Positions 50,701-60,400 of a stretch of 64,000 bases of DNA are shown here, piece after piece (the first letter of the stretch is position 1; the number at the start of each line of letters is the position of its first letter). Origin of the DNA: Anadara kagoshimensis (taxonomy: Eukaryota > Mollusca > Bivalvia > Arcoida > Arcidae); assembly GCA_021292105.1 (NCBI GenBank), contig CM037875.1, positions 58,081,908 to 58,145,907 of the forward strand, read 5' to 3'. The translations under genes were made by a program, and so were the position numbers. The notes below the pieces were generated by a model that was not told the origin of the DNA, made no database searches, and was given only the letters and a program-made list of their open reading frames with translations.

Positions 50701-53700
50701 TACCACTGAGTGAATATCTTCTTTCGATTTTGTTTCAACACCATGCCAGAGAAGGGAGATAACTTGTTCAAATGTTGATAATGCCTCCTGAAATTTATAA
50801 ATATAGCAAACTGAATGTTATGAACTGGTTTTAACATTAGATATAATACAGATTCAAAATGATAATATGTGAATGGTAAATAGAGCACAGGTTGACATAC
50901 AAAATAATGTGAGTGTTTAAGTCTTCATTTACATTTATCATTTTATAACAAAAAAAGAATGATAAAAAACCAAACAATATCTTCTAATATTTACTAAGTT
51001 TTATATTGTTTTTTCCATAACAGATATCAACAAGTACTTTATTTAACTGATATTCTTTAAAATCCACTATTTTATCTACATGAAAAGATGGATTATAAAG
51101 GTGAATATATAATAGTAGTGCCGAATTTGGAAATCTCAATCTGAGTCTAATACAGTATATTTGGTCCCGAATGAGGCCTGCCATGGGTTTTAGAGGGGAG
51201 CAAGATGAAAATATATTACCTTTCTTTTCAGACTTTTCTATATAGGGTGCAAGAAATCAATGTGATAAATATAAAATGTATGGATAATCAAAATCTTGGT
51301 GGTGACTTGTACTTATCAACATTACCTTTGTATCAGAACATGATATATAAGAAGACAGTGCCTTTCCTGCATTTTCTCTGATAGTCAACTGTGGGTGTGA
51401 TAACAATGAAAATGCTACATCATGTATACAGCAGGATATAAAACCAGGAATCTTCTTCTCGTTATCATTCTAAAATAGATAAAGGTCAAACTCTTTAACT
51501 ATTGTAAACAGACACATATAAACTTATAACTTGATAAATTTTTACTTTCGTACATTTATAGATGGTCATCCGCTGCAGATTTCAATTTCAATATTGTATA
51601 AATGGAACATTGGGATAAAAACAATGTAGATGTATTAACATTGTAAAACTGTTGTCTTCTTTTAGTAATTTGATATTATAAAATAGCCTCTAAAACCTCA
51701 AATTCATGATCACAAAAAATAAATTGATTTACCAGAGTGTTAGTTAATTAAATGAATTACCTGATTATCAGTATCTAATTTAAACTGTGGAGTCTGTGAT
51801 CTGGAGTCTACTTTATCATAGTATTGATAAATAAGTGCATTGATTCCTACAATAAAATAAAGAACAAATATTCAGGTTTTTTTTTAAAGATTTTCTGTCA
51901 TGACATTAGTCATATATAAAATTTTGTGTTGGATTGTCTAAATAATGACAGCTCTATTTCTGCATAAAATCTGGATCTGTGTTGGTGTCACTGTCCAACT
52001 ATAACTTATTTAAAGTATTATTAATTATGTTTTGGTTTTTTAAAGTCAATTTATATGGTCTACATTAAAAATATTGATCAAAACCAGAAAGTGACTGTGT
52101 TAAAACATGGTATAAAACCAAAGTTGATAATAAAACAACAATGTTGTGTTTTTTATTGTATTAATTATCCCCCTTCCCATGTCTCACATACCTGTGCACT
52201 TAACTTTCAACTGGAAAATAATTCTGTTTTAAAGGCCCAAATAGCCTACAACTTCTAATACTTATATTACATGTATACATGGTGAATATTTGCTGTAATA
52301 TATTATTTTATGACAGACCCAGATATGAAATTGTGTGATTCTGGTTGATAAAATCACTCCTGGTTAGAGTTGCTTGCATCTTGTTTTAAATATCCAAATG
52401 TATAAAATATGTAGTAGGAATTTGCAGTTAAATAATAATCTATTAATACTAACCCATTACTGCCCCTTCTTTAGCTTGCCAGGTACTGGTAACACTCTTG
52501 CATATCTGAAAATGACAAAATGGCTGCTAGTAAAATACAAGTAAGCTAAGGAATTAATGCAAATTTTCTTTACAATTCCAAAGTCTATGTAGCATTAATA
52601 GTTAGCAATGATATTCATTCTGTGTAGAAAAACTACTAAATCATATTTAACACTTCAATGAACCACTGCTAGCCAATCTTGAATAAACAATAATAATTAC
52701 AACGATCCATTGTTTATAAAATCATTTTCTGTATATTCAAAATTCAGATCCATAATTGTTAATGATTTTGTTTTTTTCAGAGCCTTGAAAATTCAAAACA
52801 CACCATAACACACAAATAAATCAGGTTTATTACTGTAAATTTGTCCTTTTTTCTGGTGGAAGGAGGGGAGAGGGTCTAATGGGTACATAAACTTGAAAAT
52901 TTCAAACCTTGACTAACTCTGCAAATAACTTTTTTTGATCATCAACTGTGAAGAAACCTGCTACATAATGTAACTGTTTAGCACATACACTTCTAATAGC
53001 CGACCAAACATCTGTCAGGGCCATGATTATCAACTCCTAATAAAAATAAAATAAAGAAAAAAGTATTAGAATCTACATACAACATTTAATAACACTGGGC
53101 ATAATTGATTTTTTCACAATTTTAAATATGAAACAATTTGTAGGCAAAAAATTGAAGTGTAATTCATATATCTTTCTACCAGGCTTTTGTTAACTGAGAT
53201 GCTAATATTGATAAGCATGAAATAATGGGTAATGTAGATTCTTATAATTTTCTGACATATTTGCTCTTCCTTGAAATATCAAGTGATAACCTATAAATAT
53301 GTACTAGTATGTGAATGTTATTTAAATTATCATGCTGGCTTTTTCAAATACATAATGTAATAAACTTAACTCATGTACCTCAGAATATAAAACTTAAAGG
53401 TTTTAACAGTGTCCACGAGTTTAATTTCAAGTTTGAATCGAAAATGTACATTTAAAAGTAGAAGTATAAAGCAACAAACCAATATTTCATGAGTTGTAGG
53501 AAAAGTTGAAAAGTTGTCTCTTGTTTCCTTTAACCATTCCATCATGTGTACCACAGTTCTGTTTCTAACAACTGGCATACTGGAAGCTGTAATTAAAATA
53601 AAAATATGTAAATCACATAAAATACAGATATATGCAATAAAATGTAGTTTTGGATGTCGTTAGAATGAAGTAGTGCTCTACAACCCAGTCAAAAGTATTT

Positions 53701-54294
53701 CAAATATATTGAGGTAATAAGTTCAGGGATGATGGAGGAAACTGGAGTGTAGAGAAAAAACCAATGGCATGAACTTCAGCATTTCAACTGACAGACTTTC
53801 TCACACTAGGATCTGCCTTAGTGGAATTTAAACCTAGGCCCCTGATGGTGAGCGGAGCTATGTTTAGTAAGCACACCACACTTTTGACTACTCTCCAAAT
53901 GAACCACCCCCACCAATAAAAACATATTGGAAGAAACTTTCATAGGTTAACTAAGCTCTTATTAAATACAACAAGATCTGTGCCATACATGGATCTTCTA
54001 CCAATAAATACCATGATCAGATATAAATCATTCTCTTTAACATATAATATCAAAACATTTATACCTTGGTCCAATGCATATTTGAATGCTTCTAACAATG
54101 ATTCAGATAAATCTTGATATTTGTACCTGAAAAATATAAAATAACTCACATATAAAACAATAACTACTTATCATTATACCTAAACAGTTTACAGTGCGTA
54201 ATCATCTAAAGAAGATCCAGGGATGAAGCTAACTATTTTGAGTTAGGGGCCAAGCTCACTTCAGAAAAGAAGTTGTAATAGTAATATATAGCTA

Positions 54295-54366
<72 letters not shown>

Positions 54367-54919
54367 CCCAGACTGATTTTTAGTAGCCATGGGCTACTGG
54401 GTCCCCGCTAATCTTCATTCCTGAGATCCATGGCTATAATATTTTAGTGATAAGTTCTCCTGTGACAATTGTAAAATTATTTGATAAATAAATTAATACA
54501 AACTATAATTACCATCTGATAATGTCATCTAGTAAGTCATTTAAAGCTGCTTTTTGTTGACCATCACTAGCCTGAAGTGTAGCACCAGTACAGGATAATC
54601 TTCTAACTCTTCGTCCATCATACTGGTCAGCTTCAGACCAACCAAACCTTCTATCAAACATGTATGATGTGATCTTATTAAATACATTCTGTTTCTTACA
54701 AAGTACTTCTATGCTGACATCTGGGTAGGGATTAACATCATTGTCCAATAACTTAGATGAAATCAAATCATTTTCAGTTTCACAGTCAACTACTTCACTT
54801 GACAACTGTCTAAGATTTTCATGTATTTGTTTCAACAGTTTGAGTTCTACTTGAGGTGATGGTGAGTTTAAGAGAGACAGGATGTGTTGTTGTAAACAAG
54901 TCTCCTCCTTCTGTTCCAT
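29775..54919 (-). CDS. Large HEAT-like repeat protein, 30 exons, about 1232 aa, family not recognised
   Basis: Exons: 54919-54513, 54126-54065, 53586-53480, 53036-52908, 52505-52454, 51846-51761, 51469-51326, 50787-50704, 50349-50278, 49575-49455, 48798-48625, 48314-48143, 47737-47647, 46053-45985, 40991-40933, 40591-40447, 39955-39873, 39445-39304, 38763-38578, 38023-37844, 37190-37048, 36654-36609, 36221-36067, 33273-33149, 33021-32966 (weak), 32398-32279, 31878-31749, 31277-31069, 30346-30280, 29857-29775. The phases add up to 3699 nt (1233 codons). The start ATG (MEQKEETCLQQ) has an in-frame TAA 18 nt upstream. HEAT-like helices with the usual B-helix pattern are visible: ALTDVWSAIRSVCAKQL (residues 193-235), LTIRENAGKALSSYI (282-329), STVRQATSSIFKYL (382-421). 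Residues 1114-1183 are Ser-rich, then strongly acidic with DWDSWDEEDE. The C-terminus (LQKLEDRESRLINEML) is helical. No signal peptide or membrane segment was seen. Probably a scaffold; no function is assigned. Confidence 0.8.
30385..30815. mobile_element. hAT-like MITE with 8-bp TSD (CATGTATG)
   Basis: Begins TAGGGATGGGTATTATC and ends GATAATACCGCGCACCACTA. It is flanked by CATGTATG at 30377-30384 and 30816-30823. Internal TATCGCGATACGTAT blocks occur in both halves. It lies in the HEAT-like gene's intron between exons 31277-31069 and 30346-30280. Confidence 0.8.
31069..31277 (-). CDS. Acidic Trp-containing tail exon of the HEAT-like gene
   Basis: 209 nt between ATCAG|GAAGT and GACGAG|GTTTGT. 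It encodes a Ser-rich low-complexity stretch followed by about 25 mostly acidic residues with two Trp (DWDSWDEEDE). This looks like a disordered interaction tail of the kind that contacts adaptors or basic partners. Only the composition is visible; the partner is unknown. Confidence 0.75.
32966..33021 (-). CDS. Probable 56-nt exon of the HEAT-like gene with weak donor
   Basis: Without this exon, exons 33273-33149 (ending phase 1) and 32398-32279 (requiring phase 0) cannot be joined in frame. The segment begins at a good acceptor (CATTTTCAG|CTCATA), is open in the required phase (AHRAKVLSAIAVTLMSYLT) and supplies the needed length of 2 mod 3. Its donor would be ACT|GTCTGA, which lacks the usual purine at +3. 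An earlier alternative, GCT|GTCACC, is equally weak. Confidence 0.45.
33591..35624 (+). mobile_element. Helentron/HINE- or pearl-like element, copy B, with nine 145-bp repeats
   Basis: Same ends as copy A: palindrome at 33597-33610 and terminal hairpin at 35594-35622. Array anchors lie at 33802, 33947, 34092, 34237, 34382, 34527, 34672, 34817 and 34972, almost exactly 145 bp apart. The unique 3' block is nearly identical to copy A, so the two are recent relatives. It lies in the HEAT-like gene's intron between exons 36221-36067 and 33273-33149. Confidence 0.8.
35399..35413. promoter_or_regulatory. Perfect IR3 oestrogen-response-element palindrome in copy B
   Basis: AGGTCACCTTGACCT occurs at the same place in the element as in copy A, inside an intron of the HEAT-like gene. 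Confidence 0.5.
35857..35947. repeat. Inverted repeat hairpin
   Basis: TATAACTTCCATTGCTGTGC (35857 on) pairs with GCACGGCAATGGAAGTTATA (ending about 35945). Arms are about 28 bp with two to three mismatches, and the inner CTAA/TTAG bases can extend the stem. Likely a foldback MITE core. Confidence 0.7.
37350..37617 (+). mobile_element. Short non-autonomous element with terminal GGGGTATAA hairpin
   Basis: Ends in TATACCCTCCTCAAAC-TGG-TTTGAGGGGGGTATAA, a near-perfect hairpin, preceded by a GACAGACAGACAGACGGACA microsatellite. This is the same layout (CTTGACCTTT blocks, microsatellite, terminal hairpin) as copies A-C but a different family. The left boundary is uncertain. Confidence 0.5.
39140..39350. 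repeat. Duplicated segment including the 3' edge of a coding exon (partner 40055-40275)
   Basis: Shares GTTGATGGTTAGGCTGTAAG, CATTAGTACT and GCCATTCTGGGTAGTTCCCA with 40055-40275. In this copy those last bases are the 3' end of coding exon 39445-39304 with its donor. In the partner they are intronic. Confidence 0.75.
40055..40275. repeat. Intronic copy of an exon edge
   Basis: A diverged copy of 39140-39350 in the intron upstream of that exon. The donor position in this copy reads TTACAGCTATGCC on the plus strand, so the GTAATA donor is lost and it should not splice. Confidence 0.7.
42086..42343 (+). pseudogene. Retrotransposon polyprotein C-terminal remnant
   Basis: The plus-strand frame reads MPASPAYYVLVSQFIRYGRG, then FVQRRWLLANKFLTQGY and ALKRFYGRHHSIGDKFDISV before TAG. 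This is the conserved tail (SPAY-V--SQ-IRY-R, LL--KLL-QGY, FYGR) that follows the reverse transcriptase in a widespread family of invertebrate retroelement ORFs. A stop lies just upstream, so only the last 80 or so codons survive. It is antisense within the 5-kb intron of the HEAT-like gene. Confidence 0.65.
42447..42520 (-). repeat. Copy of the 77-bp repeat at 18186-18262
   Basis: GAAGTTCATGTGTCTAAACT and TTTGCTTCTGGATTGTGATT match the 18-kb copy. It directly follows the retroelement remnant and is probably part of its 3' region. Confidence 0.65.
43550..44759. mobile_element. hAT-like MITE interrupted by a second element
   Basis: Left end CAGGGCTTGAAACTATTGGA and right end TTGGACCAGTGGAATTTTCT then AGCCCTG are inverted. 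GCATG flanks both sides (43545-43549 and 44761-44765, with one extra G at the right). The element at 43648-44676 sits inside it. Confidence 0.7.
43648..44676. mobile_element. TA-flanked MITE with long TTCGTGG-rich TIRs, nested
   Basis: Ends are CTACTGTGAATGGTTTTATT and, inverted at the right, CTACTGTGAAATCATTAATT. Both continue for about 100 bp with TTTCGTGG blocks. The TA dinucleotides adjoining CTGTGAA/TTCACAG fit a TA target duplication. The interior carries AACAATGGCGGC (44138) but no transposase. Confidence 0.75.
46088..47302 (+). mobile_element. Helentron/HINE- or pearl-like element, copy C, diverged, five repeats
   Basis: Starts AACAAGAGGCCCATGGGCCT (palindrome 46094-46107). It ends with the hairpin AGCTCATCTGAGCC-TTT-GGCTCAGGTGAGCT (47270-47300) then AA. 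Five units of the same 145-bp family (anchors 46406, 46549, 46694, 46839, 46984) are diverged from A and B. The 3' block differs, with a CGCACGACG microsatellite in place of CACACG. It lies in the intron between exons 47737-47647 and 46053-45985. Confidence 0.75.
48930..49230 (+). mobile_element. Degraded SINE remnant
   Basis: CTTTCAGTAAGACATTTAAT, GGGTTAATCTTGCAATG and GGGATAAGC match the order of blocks in the V-type SINE at 14278 but with many changes. A C-run lies at 49139-49147. In an intron of the HEAT-like gene. Confidence 0.4.
49535..49665. repeat. Short tandem duplication of an exon's 5' edge
   Basis: ATGTGGCCAGTGAGGTAACA...GTAGTACCTACAAAAACATG occurs at 49541-49590 and again at 49611-49660. 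The first copy contains the real acceptor and first 38 bases of coding exon 49575-49455 on the minus strand. The second is an intronic pseudo-acceptor upstream of it. Confidence 0.85.
50000..50190 (-). mobile_element. tRNA-derived SINE fragment
   Basis: The minus strand has CAGTGGCTAAGTGGTATAAA (A-box-like) and AGGTTCAATTTCC (B-box-like). The downstream part (GTTCTTGGATAGTGAAGGAA on the plus strand) has a weak relative at 53690-53900. Confidence 0.5.
53690..53900 (-). mobile_element. SINE-like fragment related to 50000-50190
   Basis: Shares the GATGGAGGAAACTGGAG..GACTTTCTCAC and AATTTAAACCTAGG-like B-box segment in the same order. It lies in the intron after exon 54126-54065. Confidence 0.4.
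54218..54423. mobile_element. hAT-like MITE with 5-bp TSD (AGATC), expanded by (TA)n
   Basis: Ends CAGGGATGAAGCTAAC and AATCTTCATTCCTG, with AGATC at 54213-54217 and 54424-54428. It is homologous to 60606-60770. A TA microsatellite (54294-54364) has grown in its centre. Confidence 0.85.
54294..54364. repeat. (TA)n microsatellite
   Basis: About 35 TA units with one TG interruption, inside the MITE at 54218-54423. Confidence 0.95.
54513..54919 (-). CDS. First coding exon of the HEAT-like gene
   Basis: Starts with ATG at 54919 and encodes 135 codons, with donor AGATG|GTAATT. The upstream bases to about 54999 run back to a good acceptor (TTATTTACAG|TCTTGA), so this is exon 2 of the transcript. 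The probable noncoding first exon lies near 56060-56020. The residues are mostly helical (ILSLLNSPSPQVELKLLKQI), then hydrophilic. Confidence 0.8.
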
Positions 54920-56019
54920 CACTCTGATGCTGATTTACCAATAAAACTTCAAGTAACTGAACTGAAGATGACATCCATTTCATTTCTCAGCTGAATTCAA
55001 GACTGTAAATAAAAACATTAAGTCATATTATGAAATTTGTCCATGAAGTTAGAACAAACGATTAATTGTAATTTGCCTTGTCTTATAAAAATATGTCATC
55101 ATAGAATTACAGGAACTTCTACTTGGACAAGTGTCCAAGAGAGATTCCATATTCACCTCATATGACAATTTGGCTGAAATATTGTTGAATAAATCAACAA
55201 GTCAATAAATAATTGTGGTCTTGAAGCAAAAAATATATGTATGTTCTGTGTTGAAAAAAAAAACCAAGATTTAGCTGGCAAAGGAGACCTAACTTTGCGA
55301 AAAACATGTGAAGGGGTAAGATCAAGTGTCTGTCTTTGATATTTTTCCGAGTGCCTGATAGTTTTAGGGAGTCTGCATAGTAAAGCCTACTGGTAGACAT
55401 CAATTACGTTCCTGTGACCCAACAGTGCATTACTCATTTACTAAAATTTGACCATTAAATTTTGCAACAAACTTTTAGTAACATGAATTTGGACAACACA
55501 GTCACAAGGAGATACAAGAACTAATTTTTAACCCACCATCTTTTTCCAACTTTAGAATTTTTTCGCACTATATTCTTTTACTCTTTTACCTTTTAACTAG
55601 CAGTGCACCCAACTCAGAGTACTCTGTAAGAGCTGAAACGAGAGATAGATAGAGATACAAATCCCTGTGCTAGCTACCACCATTTGCAAACTTTGCTGCG
55701 TATGATCTGGATATTGCAAGGCAAACTTTTGTCCGCACCAAACAAAAGTCTGAATAAAGGATCGGGGTTTAAATCTTTGAATATACACTTATCGTGCCAA
55801 TATACAATTTTAGTGTTAATCAAAATAATTTGACCGCAGTCAAAATGTTTATGTTGCAAATGTGCTAATCGTAAAAGCTCAATCCAACACATGCTGGTGT
55901 GATGTTCCAGTTGTGTTAAAAATTATTTAAATGCGCAATTAACCGTGCTGAAAACATGACTATATAATTGCAATTAAATCACTGAGTCTAATTTAAATGA
56001 ACCCCAAAACTACTTGCCT

Positions 56020-56075
56020 GGAAGCAGAAGACAAAAATGTGTCGTCCATGTTGTTTACATGCGTCACTTCCGTTG
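56020..56075 (-). promoter_or_regulatory. Probable promoter and first exon of the HEAT-like gene, with ETS-type site
   Basis: The minus strand carries CGGAAGTGACGC (56072-56061), an ETS core joined to a CRE/ATF-like half site typical of housekeeping TATA-less promoters. It is followed by an ATG and CTTCCAG|GCAAGT. The latter could be a GC-AG donor joining to the acceptor near 54999. If so, the leader holds a short upstream frame (MDDTFLSSAS...). Confidence 0.4.
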
Positions 56076-56346
56076 CGAATAGACTTTGTTCGAATCGATT
56101 AAAATAACTTCTAGAGACTATCAGTAAGACCCACTGGAACCGTATAAGGCTTACCTTTTCCGTCTCCAATGAAGCGAATGATAATTACGTTGACGTTAGG
56201 CTTATGATCGGTCATACTAATTAATCATCTCGAAAACATAATGTATTTTATTAAGGAGGATTAAACTAGGTATCAACGGAGGAAGGAATTCCGTGGTATT
56301 TTAATAATTTAAACCTGTTTTCCTTTATTACATTTTTCATTGCCAT

Positions 56347-56379
<33 letters not shown>
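56347..56379. repeat. (TA)n(TG)n microsatellite
   Basis: TATATATATATATATA followed by TGTGTGTGTGTGTGTG in the intergenic promoter interval. Confidence 0.95.
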
Positions 56380-57033
56380 TAGTTACTTAATGATTGTTAT
56401 TATTTATTATATATTATTATACATTTTAATAATATTTAGAGGTCATTCGATTCAAAACAATTTTCGATGTGAAAATTAAACACCTCAGTTGAACTTCAAT
56501 CTAAATTTTACGAGTCACATGACGAGCAAAAGGTCAGTCTGGTACACGTGCCTTTAGTTTTTAACCAAATATCAAACCGACATCATTTTTAAGGATAGTT
56601 AGACAATTTTACACCCGAGATCTTCTACGATTTATCTGTCTTAAAAAATGCGTTACACTGGCGTGATGATATCTCCTTATCGAAGGCTACCAACGACCCG
56701 CGTATGCCGAGTTTTTTTTTAATCTTCCGTGTGTTATATTTTGGGACATGTTTAGGTTATATTGTTCAACATTGTCCAATTTTAAAAACAATCTTCTCCT
56801 GATATCACATGTAGAACGGCATATATTTTAGAACAGTATCCTGATATTTTTTATGTATTTCTGTATTTTCGATCGTCAGTGATTGTCACATCTGTTGCAC
56901 GCAATTTTAGAAGGCATACAAATCGGAGAGACCTCATACGTCGTGGGCCCATATACAACTGTATACTAGAATGATCTACACCTCATTGATTGGTAAACTC
57001 CATTTTGAAGTTTGTTCAGTCCTCAAAACAAAG

Positions 57034-57188
<155 letters not shown>

Positions 57189-57447
57189 GGTGGCATGGTT
57201 GATTGATTGCATGGTTGATTGGTTGATTTTCTTAATAACTAAAGAAAATCAATCTATTATATATTATTTAAGATTATTTAAGATTAAAGGCTAACATTTT
57301 TATATTTCTCAAACGAAACAGGATTCTATTAAACGAGGGGTATTATTTGAGGTGACTTCATGTGCAGCGAACGTGTACCTGTTCCGGATCCTCGCCGCAT
57401 AGCCACGACCGGTATCCGGTTTTAGATATTAGAAATTCAAGACAACC

Positions 57448-57481
57448 ATGGCGCAGCAGCACATTGATGGGCAATATGAAA
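57448..57481 (+). CDS. UBE2V2: UBE2V exon 1
   Basis: ATGGCGCAGCAGCACATTG..., 11 codons plus one base, with donor GAAA|GTCAGT. The start is in a strong context (ACCATGGCG). The residues are poorly conserved, as usual for UEV N-termini. Confidence 0.8.
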
Positions 57482-60400
57482 GTCAGTTTTAATCGTTATT
57501 TTATTTGTTTGTGATTGGTCTATTGAGTGTTTTATGTATCATTGGGTTTAACTAAATGTTAGTCTCACAAATACCCGAATAACTTATCGAAATAATCACT
57601 CAATTGTGAATTCGATTTCGTTTCCTCTTTCACCCATTGACAAAACAATTTTGTCTGACAAAAATAAGAATTTGTTTTGTGACATGCTCATGTACCACTA
57701 GATTTGGACCATGAAAATGATGTCCATTCTTTATTCCAAATTTATAACGTTAAAATAATAGTATCCATTTATGTTTGTAAACGTGTTATGCCAAATTATG
57801 GCAAAACACCAGGAATGTTCTACAGAATTGTGTCGCCGTTCTAAACAATACAGTGATGATGATGATGAAACCCATAAGTCTCATACATTGATCGGTGTTT
57901 TTGTTACATTTTTTAAAAACTGCCCTCTGCCTGTAAGATTGGGAAAATTGAAGTTCCGAGATCTAGCAAACTACAGTGTGATATACAGACAATAGCTACA
58001 GTATTGATTGCAGACACTATATACTATCTTGTATATAGCAACTACATTCAATTTTTCAGTGCATTATTGCTGTTTTTGGAAATTTTAGTGGACAAATTTG
58101 GAAATTTTTGTCATATTCCCCCTCAGGGGAAACTTCCTTTATTCGGTAGTAATTCTAAGCAAACAAAATCACTGTTGATACAGTATATGTATGTATTACA
58201 GATGTAACTGAGGTTAATGAATGAAATAACTAGACGCTTTGAAAAATATGTGCGCTGGTGTAACTGTATCAAAGAATAAAATAAAAATTCTAACATGATC
58301 TATGTTTTCCCATCTTATAAATCGTGAAGAAAGCCAACTATGGTAAAACAAACAATATACCCATGGCTGTTGTATTTTAATGACATACTTAGTGTGATTA
58401 CTCCCTTATATTCACCTTATGACGTCATGCTATGTGCCGCTAGTTAACAATAGTTGTGACATGATTTTTATTTATAGAACTATTTATTGCAATGGAGGCA
58501 ATCTCAACAGCCATATTGTTTCAATGAACCTTTTTGCAAATAAATAGTAAAATGTATTTCAGAAAAAGAGTTTGCAAGTTTTGCCAATGCTTTTGATTAA
58601 AGTCTTGTTTGAATTGAAATAGTCAACATTTACCTGTGGTATGTCCTAGAATAATACACAGGCCAGAGTTAATATGTGGAAGAATATATCAAAAGGTCTG
58701 GCTTTGCCACCATTCACATGCAGAAGAATATGTTAAGAGGTGGCTTTGCCATGAATTATTCTATGATATACCAGAGGTAATATTGATTAATTAATTCTTA
58801 ATTAAGGTCAAGATAGAAACATAGACATGCTGATTCAACAGAAATGTACAGCTCAAACAGAGAAAATAAAAACATTGTTATGGCAGAATTTCCCCACTTT
58901 CAAAACATTTTTACAGGACTACATTCTTGACCAAAATGTTTATCATCACTATTGCCCTGTAAGTAACCCCAAAACAGAGAAAATAAAAACATCGTTATGG
59001 CAGAATTTCCCCACTTTCAAAACATTTTTACAGGACTACATTCTTGACCAAAATGTTTATCATCACTATTGCCCTGTAAGTAACCCCAAAATTTAGGGGT
59101 ATAGTTTACCGTAATAAGAAAGTGATGTACAGGTGTGAAATAATAATTGAATGGGGATAGAGGCAATATTTAACTTGTTCACTTAGACAACTAATCAATC
59201 CAGATAGATAATAACTTGTTTAATCTGGACTTGTCATCAATGTTAAGTATACTTGTATATAAATTTAGACAGTTTAGCTATAATCATTTATTTTATTTTA
59301 AAGCTGTTATGCCTAGAAATTTCAAACTGCTAGAAGAGTTAGAAGCTGGTGAAAAAGGAAGTGGTGATGGGACAATCAGCTGGGGTCTTAATGATGACGA
59401 TGATATGACATTATCAGTTTGGACTTGTATGATAATTGGACCGCCAAGAGTAAGTAGTAATGCAGGTCTTCTTGTTTGACACTTGGCTGCCAGTGATAAA
59501 ATTGACTTTGTTTAAAATCCCAAGTACCAAAACACGTGAACAAAACTGGTCAATTATTCATGTAATTATTTCCTTGTGAAATATGTTGGAATATCCATCT
59601 ACGATGGCATCATTATCAAGTAAAACCATTTATTGACTGTTGGTGTTTGGTGAATCTTTGATGTCATAATCTAGCAACATCATAAAAACTCGGTTGACTA
59701 CCAGGTTGCAAATTATGAAAGTGAATCTAAAAACTGTTTTATCTGGATTAATGGATATTTATACAATAAATAATCTTGTCCTTATTGGTTCTCTCAGTAC
59801 TTCACATTTTATGGTCAGTATTACACCAAATTTATGAACTAAAAAGTGATAACAATAATGACATATATAAATTATCTTCAAATCAAATAAAGAAATTAAT
59901 TTCTAGTACCCATCCAAAGTTGAAGGTTTTATAATCAGTGATTGCTGTATGCTTATGTTTGTTGAATTTGTTGTAATATGTACCTAGTTGCTTTGTCTAT
60001 TGCCAGATACATGCTTTTAAACTGCAAATTATTATAATATATATGCTACTTTATTGTTTCTGCAGACAGCATTTGAAAATAGAATGTATACCTTGAGGAT
60101 AGGGACTGGAGAAGAATATCCAGCTAAACCTCCAACTGCTAGATTTGTATCCAAGATCAAACTAAATTGTGTTAATGAAAATGGAATAGTAAGTGTCAAT
60201 TGTTTAATTTCTCAATGACCCAGATAAAAATGAAATACATGGCTCATTATGGGCAGACATGGCCGAGTGATACTGTCGCTGATTTTTCAAAATAAAGAAT
60301 TGTGGGTTTGAACCTTACTCTTTTGGGGTTATTTTCTGAAATGATTTTCTCCTGTCCCAATTAGAACTGTAAAAGCTCATTACAAGAGATATCGGATGAG

